From NCBI RefSeq assembly GCF_965363235.1, contig NC_134851.1:40142321-40206320 (forward strand): a stretch of DNA of 64,000 nt, in the 5' to 3' direction. The stretch's first letter is position 1; each line of letters starts with the position of its first letter. Below are positions 47,165-60,763 of this stretch, one piece after another. The stretch comes from Mytilus galloprovincialis (lineage: Eukaryota; Mollusca; Bivalvia; Mytilida; Mytilidae). The notes under the pieces were generated by a model. The model was not told where the DNA came from and ran no database searches. It saw only the letters and a list, made by a program, of their open reading frames with translations. The translations under genes and the position numbers were made by a program.

Positions 47165-47337
47165 AATAAAGTCAATTGACTGAAATTTATTCTACATGGT
47201 CGATGACAACTACAGAAGACGATGTATTTACTAAAAGATACATCTCTAACATTATGAGTCGATACAGCTCAATGTGACATTGAAAACTGAAATGTGCCAA
47301 ACAGAATATTTTTATATTATATTATATACATAATAAA
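47165..47337 (+). terminator. Candidate polyadenylation signals
   Basis: aataaa words at 47165-47170 and 47332-47337, 0.7-0.9 kb past the metalloprotease stop. In AT-rich DNA such words arise by chance. Confidence 0.3.
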
Positions 47338-47659
47338 ATGCATTTACAAATGTGATATTGTTTCATAACATTAGATTAGTATCAAAATAAACAATTGAAG
47401 TCAGTTTTTATTCTAACAGACTTCAGATCATTATAAATATCCGAAAAAAATATAAATAAAAAGGCTCAGAGGAGGTGGTCTCTATGTGTTACTTATTAAT
47501 ATTCGTAAATGTTCACAGAGACTGGGATGCAATGAGACTTTATGAACACAAAATAATTTTAAAAACAATTTCAAAATATACATAACTTCTGTTGTATGTA
47601 ATCCTTTGAACAAAACAAAACAATTTATAAGGACTATTTATCGTTGTAAATATAACAGA

Positions 47660-47830
47660 ATTTGATGCAACTGTCATACAAGTGAGAGGTTTAGCGCTCT
47701 AAAACCAGGTTCAATCCATCATTTTAAACATAAGAAAATGCCTGTACCAAGTCAGGAATATGACAGTTGTTATCCCTTTGAATGGTATGTTTGAGCTTTT
47801 GATTTTGCCACTTGATAAGAACTTAAATCT
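47660..47830 (+). repeat. Dispersed repeat R2
   Basis: Reads gtgagaggtttagcgctcta, then cctgtaccaagtcaggaata. Confidence 0.65.
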
Positions 47831-47964
47831 ACAAATTGACTATGAGGGTCGGATGAAAACAAAACTTTAAGACAAAAGAAATGATTTCAGCTTCCAAATT
47901 GTGACGTGTTCAATTTTAATCCAGAGTTTATTAATGTTGAAATCATCACTTTGTAAACTTTACC

Positions 47965-48659
47965 AGTCAGGGGCATTACTTAAACAAGTCACTTTTAAAA
48001 TTACCTTTACAAGTAATGTTGAAAACGAGGCGTTTTTAAATATTACTTATATAAGTAACTTTTCTAAATATTATTTTTATAGGACTGGTGTCAAATTAGA
48101 CAGATTTTACTAGCTTTAACAAATTTTCACAGTCATCTGGTTATTTTTCCCATGAAATATAAAATTTTATCCTTCTAAAACACTAATTGCCTTTCTGACG
48201 CACCTATCTATCATATCGACGCTTCTGGGTCAAAGATTGGTCTCTTGGGACTATTAAAATATCATTTTCCTTAAAAATCTTGATGGTAGACAGATATAAA
48301 TAAATAGAAACTTGTGATTTAATTAAGACTTACAGTTATTTATAATTTGTAACTCAAAACAATTACATATGTTCCTTAGATAAGTGTTATTACAGATTAT
48401 TTCAAAGATGTATAAAATAACTTATTCAAGTAATATTTTTGTCGTTATTCTTAAAGTAACCCTTTACCTCTATACTCCTCTCAAATTTAATAAATTCTTA
48501 ATTTTATGATATAAAATGATGTAAAAATTCATGAAAACTACCATAAGTCCATGCTTCTATTGAAATTTAAAATAACTCGATTGAGTAATTTTTTAAAAAC
48601 AAAAATTACCTATATAAGTAACTAAAAAGACAAACTTGTTTAAGTAACGTCCCTGACTG
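47965..48659. mobile_element. Non-autonomous DNA transposon with 5-bp target duplication
   Basis: 695 bases. The outer ends are inverted copies, both starting CAGTCAGGG inward and continuing into ttacttaaacaagt. The 5-base word tttac flanks both sides (47960-47964 and 48660-48664). The subterminal parts repeat words like attacttatataagtaact in both orientations. No ORF. Confidence 0.7.
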
Positions 48660-48864
48660 TTTACGGACGCCATCACGAGTTGGTCAACCGTTATGGAATT
48701 TCTGTTATCTAGATGATATCTGTTATGTTGCTTATGTCGAAACTACAATCCCGTTTCCTTATCACGAATGTGACCTACCGAATTAAACTATTTACCTCTA
48801 TCTGTGAAATTTTTACTTATTGTGTCTGTTTGTTTTGATCACGCATCATTATCATTATTATAAA

Positions 48865-49080
48865 ATTTTATGCGACTGTCGTATAAGTGAGAGATTTAGT
48901 GATATAAAACCAGGTCCAAACTACCATTTTCTACACTTGAAAATGCCTGTACCAAGTCAGGAATATGACAATTGTTGTCCATTCGTTTAATATGTTTTAT
49001 TATTTGGTTATGTCATCTGATTAGGGACTTTCCGTTTTGAATTTTCCTCGGAGGTCAGTATTTTTGTGATTTTACTTTTA
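48865..49080 (+). repeat. Dispersed repeat R2
   Basis: Full-looking copy from tttatgcgactgtcgtataa through cctgtaccaagtcaggaata to gggactttccgttttgaatt. Confidence 0.65.
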
Positions 49081-49254
49081 AGCAGTACTTCAAGTTTGAT
49101 TCAGTTTGATGGATTATAACTTGTTTATAGCTTGCTCAACCTCCCACTTAAATTACTTTTGTTTATAAATCCGTAATGTTCATCAAATTCAAAATCAAAA
49201 TTAGTTGTGCAATTACAATACCTAATAGTTGAATACAGACAAACCGCTGTTCAA

Positions 49255-49400
49255 AAGTCATAAATCCATTGAGAGAAAACAAATCCGGACTACAACCCAA
49301 AAACCGAGTGAAACACATCAACTATAATAGATAAACAACGGAACAACAGAACACTGAAGTGCAACAAAAACAAACGACAATGTGCCAATAGTTGGGATAA
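49255..49400 (-). repeat. Dispersed repeat R3, inverted copy
   Basis: Reads aaatccggactacaacccaa and then aacggaacaacagaacac, the inverse of the R3 core. Confidence 0.5.
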
Positions 49401-51420
49401 CTGGTAAAATAGTTAGAATCCAGCAGCCAAAACTGTGAAAACCTTCAAAAAATAAAAGCGGTTTCCCCAGACATTTATAGTCAATCTAATTGTTGCCAGG
49501 TGACCATTAAAATTTCCAATAAAGAATGGTACAAAAAAGTCTACTTTCACTATTCGATGACGATAATCCGAACCTTTTTTTGCCAGTATTCAGTCTGCTT
49601 AACATTATCCAAATGTCATAATATGTGTTTATTATTGATAACATAATTATCTCTGTCGCCACTATTTCTTTCTATTTTCTATTGCTTGTATAGTTGTAAA
49701 CACACCATCTCATATCAACTCATTCTTCTCCAGTTTATACTCCTATTCCTCTCATCTGGTATTATAATTTTATCTACATTGCCCTTGATGAAGGACTATC
49801 CGTTTTGAATTTTGTGTGGAGTTCAGCATTTTTGCCATTTTACTTTTTACGGCCACTTAACATGGTAATAGCTGGTATGCAAATTTAAGTGTTGTAGCGT
49901 TCACGTGCCTTATATCTAATATGTATTTATAATCAATAACATCATAAAATCATTAAAAAAAATAAACTTGCCATGTTTGCTGACTGAATCATTCGTTTAC
50001 CATTTAGTTTAAACAGAAGCTACATTGAAAGTTTAGACTGAGCATTTTAGCAATTTTGGTTGATGTTTGATGCCTACTGCTCCGAAATGATACGTAGACC
50101 CTGCTTCACATGGTTAAACCGTTGTAATGGTCATACTAACTAAAAAATAGGTGATAAGTATAAATCGGTGATGATTTAAGAAAACAAGAAGGCGTTGCGA
50201 CAACGTCATTTGTCCTGAGTCGGATATAGGGATGGGGATTCCTGCCCCTTATATATGGAGTATCATACATAATGAATGCATAGCATTTGCACAAGGATCA
50301 CTTTAACCGATGGCTTGCCAGATTTGTTTTCTTTTACCAAAACATTTGATCCTTATCTGATTAATGTGATTATCTGTTACACATTTATTCCATTAAGGAG
50401 GAAACAGAGATGACTACGTCTGAATCAAAAAGAACGATTGAACCAATAGCTTGTGTATAGAATTCGTTTAACCGGTAAAGTTTGGAATCACAATTTTGAA
50501 CGTCAAACATAAAGCATTGTACGTAAAAACCGATGATTAGATCTGTTTTTAAAGTACTTGCATTTGTACACTTAAATTATTTGATAAGCTAGACATCACC
50601 GCTGAAATGCATCCTTTAAACATAATCAACAGATACGTGTAAAAGGCATAATGTGTTCTAAAGGAAAGGATTGAACGATTATCAGAGAACAATTTCAATA
50701 TATTTATTGCCTTTTCAATCAAATATCAGAGACTGCACAGTCATGCAGTTCATTTTAGTTAAGATATACGAGTTTGTTTAATTTTAGTTGTCAATAAAGT
50801 CAATAAAATTAGATACACGAAAATTCAATACTATCTTCTTTTTTATGTATTGAAACTATATTGACTAAAAGTAACTGTGTACACTAATCCTTTTAATTTG
50901 TTTAATCAATTTAGCTTATACTCAAGAAGTAATGCATGCATGCCAAATATTTGTTAGAAATTGTCCCATGGCCTGGTCCGTCATATTTAAATTATATTTA
51001 GATTTTAACGAGGGACAAAATTGAAGAATATGACTGTATAGTAGGACATGTAATAATGATATAAAATATATGGCTTGTGTAAATTAAAGGGATCTCATAG
51101 AGGAAATGCGGTCATTTACTAATCTAAAGCGAAAGTGGTTGGTCTATATAAGCCACAGTAGGATCAGACTCAATATATCCCATGAATTTCACTTTGCATT
51201 TACGTTTTCTTTAAAGAACTTCTAGAAAAACGTTTTGAAAGGTGTTTGAGTTTTTGATTTTTGAGATTTGGTTTGGAACTTGTCGTGTAGAATTTTCCTC
51301 GGAGTTTACTTGTTTTTTTTTTTAATTTTTTTCTAAACAAACAAGAAAAAACGACAACACCTACCTCAAAACTCCATTTCAATGCAAATGCATCCACATT
51401 TTAAGGTTGCACGTAATGGA
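49401..51420. other. Gene-free AT-rich stretch
   Basis: No exon with plausible splice borders or recognisable protein was found on either strand. Confidence 0.35.
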
Positions 51421-51530
51421 ATAAAAGAGGGACGAAAGATACCAAAGGGACAGTCAAACTCATGAAAATAAACCGACAACGCCAAGGCTTAAAATGAAAA
51501 AAAAAACAAAAAAAACAAACAATAGTACAC
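51420..51530. repeat. Dispersed repeat R5
   Basis: Core gagggacgaaagataccaaa followed by gacagtcaaactcatg. Related pieces at 25665-25705, 57300-57400, 57705-57760 (inverted) and 58145-58240. Confidence 0.6.
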
Positions 51531-51907
51531 ACAACATAGAAAAACTAAAGAATAACGTGCAGCTATAGAGTTTTATTTAGTATGACGTCATGTACCTGAA
51601 GATGTTGAATGTCGCTAATGCACCAAGAGCTTTCATGAAATGTCGCAGAATAATTTGAATGTTGTATATCATGTATATGTTTTGAAATATGTTATGCACT
51701 GATTATATGTGTTATGCATCATAATATGAATATTAGTTTTTTTCTGTAGTTTTCTATCAATGTATTTAATGAATGGCTATTATTTGTTTTGAACTTATTG
51801 AAGCGGATTATGTTAAATGTGAAGAGTAAAAAAATAATTCTATGGTTCAATAAATTAAAAATAAATTATTGCTGTTCATAATTAAATAAACTCATCATAG
51901 ATACAAA

Positions 51908-52045
51908 GACTAATTTTTTTTATATACGCCAGACGCGCGTTTCGTCTACAAAAGACTCATCAGTGACGCTCGAATCCCCAAAAAAAGTTAAAAAGGCCAA
52001 ATAAAGTACGAAGTTGAAGAGCATTGAGGACCAACATTAATAGAT
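51908..52045. repeat. Dispersed repeat R8
   Basis: Contains tacgccagacgcgcgtttcg and cagtgacgctcgaatc, then gaagagcattgaggacc, a module I recognise as frequent in mytilid DNA. Confidence 0.6.
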
Positions 52046-52574
52046 ATCTATCAAAAATAAGGCTCAATGAACTATTTTTATTATTTATATTACCAATAAC
52101 AACGTACACACCTGTTGGCGTGTGAATATACAACGTCAGAATGGACGTGTCGCCATAAAAATTGACAACATTGAAAATAAATCTATTACTCTAACCAGTC
52201 AGAAGACAGTAAATACACCAAATTTATTTATATTCTAGTACATCATAATTAAAATTTGTATTTGCACATAAGCTACAATATATATGGATTTACGGGAGAG
52301 TCGAATTATAACTCCAATTAATGTACACATCTCGGAGTTTGCGTAAAGTATAGATATATATCGAGAATGTTTATCACAATGTCTTTTACAAAGCATACTT
52401 AGCATTTTCAAGTCATATGAAATACCATTCAATACCACTTCCAATGAATTATCAATTATTCAGGTGTTAATCAAAATCATTAGATATCTTGAATGACATT
52501 CCATTGATAAAAATCGTCATTGCTATATATTATTCCTCGTGTTTTCTGCCATATTCGTTTTTCGATATTATAAA

Positions 52575-52645
52575 TTTGTATATGAAATATTATATGAAAT
52601 ATTATATGAAATATTATATGAAATATTATATGAAATATTATATGT
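52575..52645. repeat. 12-bp tandem array tatgaaatatta
   Basis: About six near-perfect tandem copies. Confidence 0.9.
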
Positions 52646-53294
52646 AGTTGTTAATTTGAAATTCCATGTGGTTTATAAAGTACCAGGTTAAACAAAACGA
52701 AATGTCTGCTCTGGGAAAAATAAAAATGAGAATAATGTATACTTTTTTTTTCAAATCAATCCTTTAACTGACCAGTAAAAACCACAAGCTACAAACATAT
52801 CAATCAAAAGGAATTTTGTAAAATATTGCATTTGGGAGAACATTTTAATCTTCTCATATTTTCAAAGATTCTTTGTTCTGCAATATCAAGTCTGGAAATT
52901 CGTAATGTTTTGAAATTAAATTCACCCTATGGTCACTTATTGTCTTTTACTTAGAAAGTTAAAAAGATTTGCATATATATATTTCTTTTCTTTTTGCACA
53001 AAAAAAAAATCATTTTGAGTGTTAAGTAAGAAATTTAAAAACAAATTTTAAGATGCATCTCTTTTTATATTTTAGAAATACATGATTGATAATCTGGTCT
53101 CACAATTAATGAAGACAAAATAAAAGAATAGGATTTGGAAAAAAATACAGCCAAGATACAATGTGTGTATAGTTGGGATTGGAGTCGGGTTCCATCAGAT
53201 TTACGCTCCTGGATATTACATATTCTGTTGATTAACAAGAAATTAAAAATCTAAGTTATTGACGGACCTAAATTTAAATTTAAAGAGATTAACA

Positions 53295-53560
53295 GAAAAT
53301 TAAATATTCACCGTACGACCTACAACAATGAGCAAAGCTCATAACACTAAGCTAGCTATTGAAGGCCCCCGAAATGACAAATCTAAAACAATTCGAAGGA
53401 GAAATCTGATAGCCTTCTTCATGTACAAAGTAATAAACGAAAAACAAATATGTTACACAGCAACAAATGAATAATACTGAATAACAGATTCCTGACTTTG
53501 GACAGGCACGTACAATTGATACAGAATGTGGCGGGTTAAACTCGTTTCAAGGCTCCAATC
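53295..53560 (-). repeat. R1 and R2 copies, inverted and adjacent
   Basis: R1 inverse at about 53295-53475 (accgtacgacctacaacaat, then tgaaggcccccgaaatgaca), followed by an R2 inverse ending near 53560. Confidence 0.55.
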
Positions 53561-54235
53561 ATTCTCTAAATCTGGGACAGTGGTGTAACAATACAACATA
53601 AAAAAACTATAAAAATCAGTTTAAAAAGACTGAATTCCGATGAATACAACTAGAAATAAAGTATTTACAATAAACACATTACAAAAAAAAATAATGGTTT
53701 GATATCTGAAAACACTTTATGGATTGATAGTTTCTGATTGCAATTATGTGACTTTTGCGTCGTAGATTATACGGACTGTTAGATATTTATCTAAATTTAG
53801 GCAAACAATGAACAGTCCCATAGGAAACACTCAATATAAATCTAAAAATGATAACAACTTGAATTGAATCTCCAGATACACATACATATGCATCTGTTTG
53901 CACAGGCTTCACTGAAGACAATTATTCTGAAACGACTTTACTGTTTACTTTGTTCATGTATTGTTAAGTACTATTGCTAAAAGTATATGGTTTATTTGTT
54001 TATTTAAAATGTCGTCTATTTAACCATGTAATATTTATCAAGATCAAATAATTTTACTTTTTGTTTATAAGGAAGATACTCAATAATTAATATTTTTTAC
54101 GAATAGTCCCCTGACAAACAAAAACATTTTAAAGCGTCATTTAAAATCGAATGAACTGAATTTAATTGGATATTTATCCAACACAGTCAACTAGAATACA
54201 TATCAAGCCTATGGGGTAAAAATACACACATATAT

Positions 54236-57200
54236 ATGTACTTTTCGTGGTATTTCAAAAGCAGCGACATGTGTCGCCTGACATTCTCTTTAATTTTATG
54301 TTTTTCTTGGACTTTATGTGAAATAGTCGTAATGAAAAAACAAAACGACAGAATATACGGAGGTCATGTGCTGTTGGAAGTATCTATGCCAATGTGGTCG
54401 TTGTGTGCCCAGTTTTGCTCTAGAGTACGAGCATGTAAATCTATCAACTTCATGGCATGCAGCAAAACGTGCCAATTAAATGATGCAGAACCAGACGGAA
54501 TTAGCAGTGAACTACTTGATAGTCTTGGTAATATTTTTATAGCGGCGTCGACTTTTCCACAGGTAAATAATTTAATTTTGGATGTAACGTGTCTTCTGAT
54601 TGGCTGACATCGTTTTGTTTATCAGCCCATAGACATTATTTTGTCATGTGACCGTGACGTCATCAACGTTTTTTCATGATTTACTCCGGTTTCAAATGGA
54701 ATTAAGAATTAAATTATAAGAAATGACTCTAATATTTTTTCTGTCTACTTGAGATAACATAAAAAAATTCGGTGCACACTTTAAATAACCCGCTACGGGC
54801 ATTATTCAGTGTGCACCCTATTTTTAAAGTTATTTCTTCATAGACAGAAAAAAATATTACAGTCATTCCTTAAATAGAATAAAGAATAGGTCTACATAGA
54901 ATAATTTAGCTTACTATACGCCAAATATTTCATGCATTCGAAACGAAGACTTCCTTCAAAATGTTTGATCTTATTCCTCTCACCGAAGCTTCCTAAGAAC
55001 TAACAAAAAAGCAAGCATTCATCATTTACTAAAGTCATAATGATGATATCATTTTTCAACTCATACAAAGTGCTCCCAACCAATAGGCTAGTCAAGCAAA
55101 CATCATTCAAATAATGCAGTCATTCTTTCTTTGTTTATAAGTTATTTCGTGAAGGTTTTTTTTTTTTCAATTTGTTTAATTTTTCATGTACCGCAATTTT
55201 TTTGTACAATATTATTGCTCTCATGCTAATACTTATTATTGACAACTTGTCTTGCACAGGTTTTGTTTTTAAAAGAAAAAAGTCCCTGCGTTTAAATAAT
55301 TAGAAATCTCATATAAAAGGTATATATTAAAAGTTAATAATATTTTGTTTATTTAAAATTTGTATATTTTTTAAATTAGATAATTTCCATTGAGTGTTTT
55401 CGTGTTGTTACTTGTCATCAAATTACAAGTGAATCTCCAATAACAGACCTTTGGACCTGCACGGAATTCGGATATATACTGCATTCAGTGTATAACCAAT
55501 ACATGTACTTTTGAAGACTTTTTATTTATATATTATTAGGAGGAATGGGCCATTCAATTCTTATTTATACTGAATATTATATTAAATTGGTTACATGAAA
55601 TTCCATTCAATTTTAATCAAGTAATATTGTTTTTACATTTTATCAGTACTGTTACACTAACCGATTTTTGATTTTTTATAACTTTTGTTACTTCATTTTA
55701 CCTTCTTCTTGATACTTATTACATCAATTACTCTGTGTTATAATTTTTGAAATTTATTTTGATGAATATCGAATTATTTTACTTTTCTATTTTTTACAAT
55801 ACCAAATCTTTAATATGGGTATTAAAGCTAAATCTTACTCTTGGTCTTATTTTAGAAGTATGGATAAAACAATTTACTTTATGGGTCCCTATACTTTAGA
55901 GTTATGGTCTAGTCATGGTTATGGTTAGATAAGGGGGATGTTCCAGGTTAGGGTTATGTTTTAGGGTTAGGGCTAGTGTGTGATTTAGGTATTGGTTATG
56001 GTTAGGTTTGGGGTGAGGATAGTTAAGTAAAGCTCTATATGGGTTTGGACCCCTAGAGTAAAAGAAGGCCAAGTAGGCCTAATACTTTGATTTATTTGCT
56101 GATCATGCTGTTCATCATTGTGGATTCTTTTAATTCTATTTTTCCTGTCATGTTGCATCTACGTCAATTAGAGAGTACCCTATTATTGCAATTTGTAGAA
56201 AAGAAATGCCTTGTTTGTCAACGAAGCAGTGCATAATGCAAATAATAAATAAAAAAAAAAAAAAAAAAAAAAGCGGCATATACGCCAGTTTGTATATGGT
56301 ACACTCTGTCTCCTTTTTTAAAAAAAACATAAGTCATGAATTAAAAAAAACACATATTCCAAAATTTCTGTAATTGATTTGAGCATTAACTATAAATATC
56401 CGAACAAAAGATACGGATTGAATATATGGAGTGACGTAATTATGTCCTTTCTTATATTCAGGACTTAGCTGGTTCGTGCAAAGGTCTTGCCTGTGATCTC
56501 AGTGAAGTGTGTGTACCAACAAAAACAATTAACTTGTGCATTCCATTGGATTTACAGTTTCCAGAGAAAAGTACACGTGAGTGTATAAACTCCAAAAAAA
56601 TGTCACAATAATTTCAAATTGCCAGATTGCGTTTACCTAGATATAGAAAACCGAAATGGTTTCTTTTTTTGAAGCTACAATAATTATATATAATTATATC
56701 TATATTAAAGCTTTCTCTTTCTTATTAAAACAAACAACGCAGCTAAACATGGTGACTATGACATTTTCGAATGCAAATTATCTTAAAATTGGGAAAGGAC
56801 ATGGGGAATGTGTGAAAGCGACAAAAACCCGACCATAGTGCAGACAACAGTCGAAAGCCACCAATGGGTCTTCAATGCAGCGAGAAATTCCTGCACCCGG
56901 AGGCGTTCCTCAGCTTGCCCCTTAAAAAATATTATACTAGTTTAGTGATAATAGTATCTTTATTTTGAATGAGTTACTCTTCTAAAGCACATGAGTGCAT
57001 CCAAGATTGTTTGAGTATATGTTGCTACATGATCATGTAGTATTTTGTCATTGTTTTGATTTGTATTTTTATTCACGGCCATCGTGCTCCCCTCGTTTTC
57101 TTATATTTTTTTTGCTGTCAGTCAAATAAGAGTTTTATTATATCGTATTTCACCAGCTTTAAGGAAAACATGATAATTGACAGAGCATACAAGTATATTA

Positions 57201-60200
57201 AAAAATACCAGAACATATACGTAGTTAGTCTATGGCTATGCGTAAAACATTTATTTTAGTAATTTCATTGACTGTTTACACCAATTATATAAATAAGCGT
57301 TATAAAGGAGAGGCGAATTATAACAGAGGGACATTTAAAATCATAAGTCGAAAATAAACTGACAACGCCATGACTGAAAAAGAAAAAATACCAACAGACA
57401 AACGGATATTTCATTACGATAACCCAACTCGGGATGGCGTTCGTAAATTTTGCGAAGGGATGATTTTAACTTCACCATTTGGAACTTTTGGGTTCATAGC
57501 TTCTTTGTAAACAGCAAACCTGTATTATGGAAACTACTACAGGGAAAATAAACCTGGGAATATCGTATAAATTTGGAGATATAAACTCCAAATGCAGGCG
57601 CTGCTGGTGTGTTACTATATAGTAATGGAATTTTCAAAATTAGAAAGCAGGCATCATTTTTTTTTAAGCCATTGCGTTGGCAGTATATTTATGATATTTT
57701 CAATCTATTAGTTTGACTGTCCTTCTGGTATATTTCGTCCCTCTTTTTTTATATAAAGTCTTATTTAAATCGAATCTCCTCATGATCATTGTCAATTTCT
57801 AGATGTTAGTCAAGATATCAGGCAGACTCAACTGTTTCTGTTGTATTCTTGATTTCAAATTAGATCAGATAGATGCGTTGAACAGTCACCAAATTATGAA
57901 ATATTTAGTGTGACAAAATCATCTATACAGCGGAAAGTAAAGTTAAAAGATAAATTGAATTTAACATACATTGTTTTTAACTTAAAAAGACTTTGTGGTA
58001 CTAAATACATCTGTTGATAGTTTCCATAAATTAAAAAATAATTTAGTCATTATAGTGTACCGTCGTCAGAGATATAGCAAACATCTTAACAGATAGTTGA
58101 GAATTATTGATGGTAATAAAAAAGGCAAACGTAACCAAATGTACATCAAAACACATTAATCGAAAGAAAACTGACAACGCTAAAGCAATAAAAAAGACAA
58201 AAAACAACCAACAGTATACAAAACACAACATACAAAACTAGCAAAGTGAAGTCCACCTAAAATCTGGAGTGATCTCATGTTCTCCGGGTGGAAAACCACT
58301 TTTCACGCTTAATAATTGATTTACTGTCCTTCTCAACCATTGTATGTTTTTTTAAATAGATTTTATAGGATTAAAAATCGAATTAGTAATTGTTTGAATT
58401 TAAGGGTATTAGTATTCCAAGATTCTTTTTTCGCCGTCCTATGGATTTTTTTATCACATTGATAATATAATCAAATTTTCTGATTTATTGTAGCGGAACC
58501 AAACAACCATTCACAAAGAACTACCACAGGAACCATATCAGAAAGGCAAATTTCTTCTACGTATTCTATTAGTGTAAATGAAATGACATCTAAAGGATCT
58601 GCAACAGTAACAACCAAATCTACAATAGAACAGCCAAAATCGTCCACACATGGATTAACAGCAAATGAAGTGACATCTAAATATTTATCTACTGAAATGT
58701 CTACGAAAGAACAGCCTGAATCTTCTACACACGGATTTACAGCAAATGTAATGACATATAAAGACTTATCTACTGAAATGTCAACAAGCGAACAACCAAC
58801 ATCAACTGCTAATTCACCAGATATTTCTACTACATATAAACCAACATCAACAGCCAATTCATTAGATATTTCTACAAGTGAACAACCAACATCAACGGCC
58901 AATTCACCAGATATTTCTACTACATATAAACCAACACCAACAGTCAATTCATTAGATATTTCTACTACATGTAAACCAACATCAACTGCCAATTCACCAG
59001 ATATCTCTACGGGCGAACAAACAACATCAACAGCCAATTCACCACATATGTCTACAAGCGAACAACAAAGATCAACAGCCAATTCACCACATATGTCTAC
59101 AAGTGAACAACCAACATCAACAGCCAATTCACCAGATATGTCTACAGGCGAACAAACAACATCAACAGCCAACTCATCATATTTTTCTACAGGCCAACAA
59201 CAAACATCAACAGCCAATTCACAAAATGTTTCTAAAAGCGAACAACCAACTTCAACAGCCAATTCACCATATATGTCTGAAAGCGAACAACCAACATCAA
59301 CAGCCAATTCACCAGATAGTTATACGGGCGAACAACCAACATCAACAGCCAATTCACCAGATTATTCTACAAGCAAACTACCATCATCAACAGCCAATTC
59401 ATTAGATATGTCTACAGATGAACCCGAAACGTCAACAGCCAATTCACAAAATGTTTCTAAAAGCGAACAACCAACATTAACTGCAAATTCACTAGATATA
59501 TCTACGGGCGAACAACCAACATCAACAGCCAATTCATTAGATAAGACTACAAGCGAACAACCAACAACAACAGCCAACTCACCAGATATGTCTACAATCA
59601 AACAACAAACATCAACAGCCAATCCACCAGGTATTGCTACAAACGAACAACAAACATCAACAGTAAATTCACTAGATAGTTCTACAGGCAAGCAACAAAC
59701 GTCAACTTCCAATTCACCAAGTACTTCTACAAGCGAACAACCAACATCAACAGCCAATTCAACATATAAGTCTACAAGCGAACAACCAACATCAACAGCC
59801 AACTTACCAGATATGTCTACAATCAAACAACAAACATCAACAGCAAATTCACTAGATATTTCTACAGGCAAACAACAACCACCAACAGCCAATTCACTAA
59901 ATGTTTCTAAAAGCGAACAACCGTCATCAACAGCCAATTCACCAGATATTTCTATAGGCGAACAAAAAAGATCAACAGCCAATTCACCAGATATGTCTAC
60001 AAGCGAACAACCAACATCAACAGCAAATTCACCAGATATTTCTACAGGCGAACAAGAAACATCAACAGCCAATTCATCAGATATTTCTACTAGCAAACCA
60101 CCAACATCAAAAACCAATTCACCAAGTATTTCTAAAAGCGAACAACCAACATCAACAGCAAATTCGCCAGTTATTTCTAAAAGCGAACAACCAACATCAA

Positions 60201-60361
60201 CAGTCTATTCACCAGATATTTCTACTAGCAAACCACCAACATCAAAAACCAAAGAAAACTCTAGAGGAAAGAACCGAATACAAGATAATATCTTAACGTT
60301 TCAGAAACCAAAATGTGGACTACCATGCACAATGCAATGCAGAAGAGCTCACTGGATATAG
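54236..60361 (+). CDS. Secreted PAN/apple-like mucin
   Basis: Three exons: 54236-54562, 56462-56576, 58494-60361, with ag/gt borders and matching phases (0, then 1). The total is 769 residues from the first ATG, or 758 from the Met at 54269. The second start is preferred because MCRLTFSLILCFSWTLC is then a clean signal peptide. Exon 1 has a Cys pattern like PAN/apple modules (LCAQFCSRVRACKSINFMAC, then KTCQLND). Exon 2 adds a four-Cys segment (CKGLAC, EVCVPTK, NLCIP). Exon 3 is a Ser/Thr mucin with about 32 copies of a 15-residue unit, then a basic tail with CGLPC and MQC. PAN modules bind protein or sugar ligands. No transmembrane helix or GPI signal was seen, so secretion is likely, unless a further exon was missed. 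Confidence 0.75.
54714..54876. repeat. Foldback element in intron 1 of the PAN-mucin gene
   Basis: Inverted arms share aatgact, taatattttttctgtcta and ggtgcacact blocks around a centre at about 54795 (cccgctacgggca). Confidence 0.6.
55915..56025. repeat. Degenerate ttaggg-like tract
   Basis: Several ttaggg and ttatggttagg words close together (for example ttttagggttagggctag). Too irregular to call a true interstitial telomere. Confidence 0.35.
56795..56930 (+). repeat. Dispersed SINE-like repeat R4, second copy
   Basis: Matches 28433-28560 from ggggaatgtg to cagcttgcccctta. Lies in intron 2 of the PAN-mucin gene. Confidence 0.6.
57300..57400. repeat. Dispersed repeat R5
   Basis: Matches 51420-51500 over the gagggac and actgacaacgcca blocks. 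Intron 2 of the PAN-mucin gene. Confidence 0.5.
58768..60240 (+). repeat. 45-bp coding minisatellite, about 32 units
   Basis: The unit encodes STSEQPTSTANSPDI and variants. The core caaccaacatcaacagccaa is highly conserved while the flanking codons vary. Some variants (QNVSKSEQPT, DMSTIKQQTS) recur at a distance, suggesting higher-order duplication. As 45 is divisible by three, other frames and the minus strand are also open; those are not genes. Confidence 0.93.
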
Positions 60362-60763
60362 TGCACAGTTGTTTTTCAGTTATAAAACTACTCTGGAGCT
60401 CATAAAATGAAGCATTATAATCAACATTATTGTCATCCGAGATATATAATCTTATTTTTACCATTGTAATGAAAAAGCAAACACAAACTGCCAATACACT
60501 TGCCCTAATTGACCTTTCCCTTGAAAATCGATAAAGCGAAGTTTTTTTTTGTCAACATGATACCATGGTAATGCTCATGTTTTTCTAATGCTGTCTCGTG
60601 CTCATCAACCCAAAATGCATTCATGTAATACCAATATTGAAATATAAATATAAAAACATATCCACATTTTGGGTGGGAGAGGGGGGAACTTATCAATAAC
60701 CTCATCAACCCAAACAGGCAATATGTATTGCCTGACCAAACATAGCCCTTAAACCAACCACCA

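Noticed and set aside
53900-54010. Search for another first exon of the PAN-mucin gene
   Set aside because: The ATG at 54269 already gives a signal peptide; nothing upstream has a donor in phase.
55915-56025. Interstitial telomere
   Set aside because: Only scattered ttaggg words, no regular array.
58471-60117. Antisense open frames (GELAVDVGCS repeats) and a second sense frame over the 45-bp array
   Set aside because: Period artefacts of a unit divisible by three; no signals of their own.
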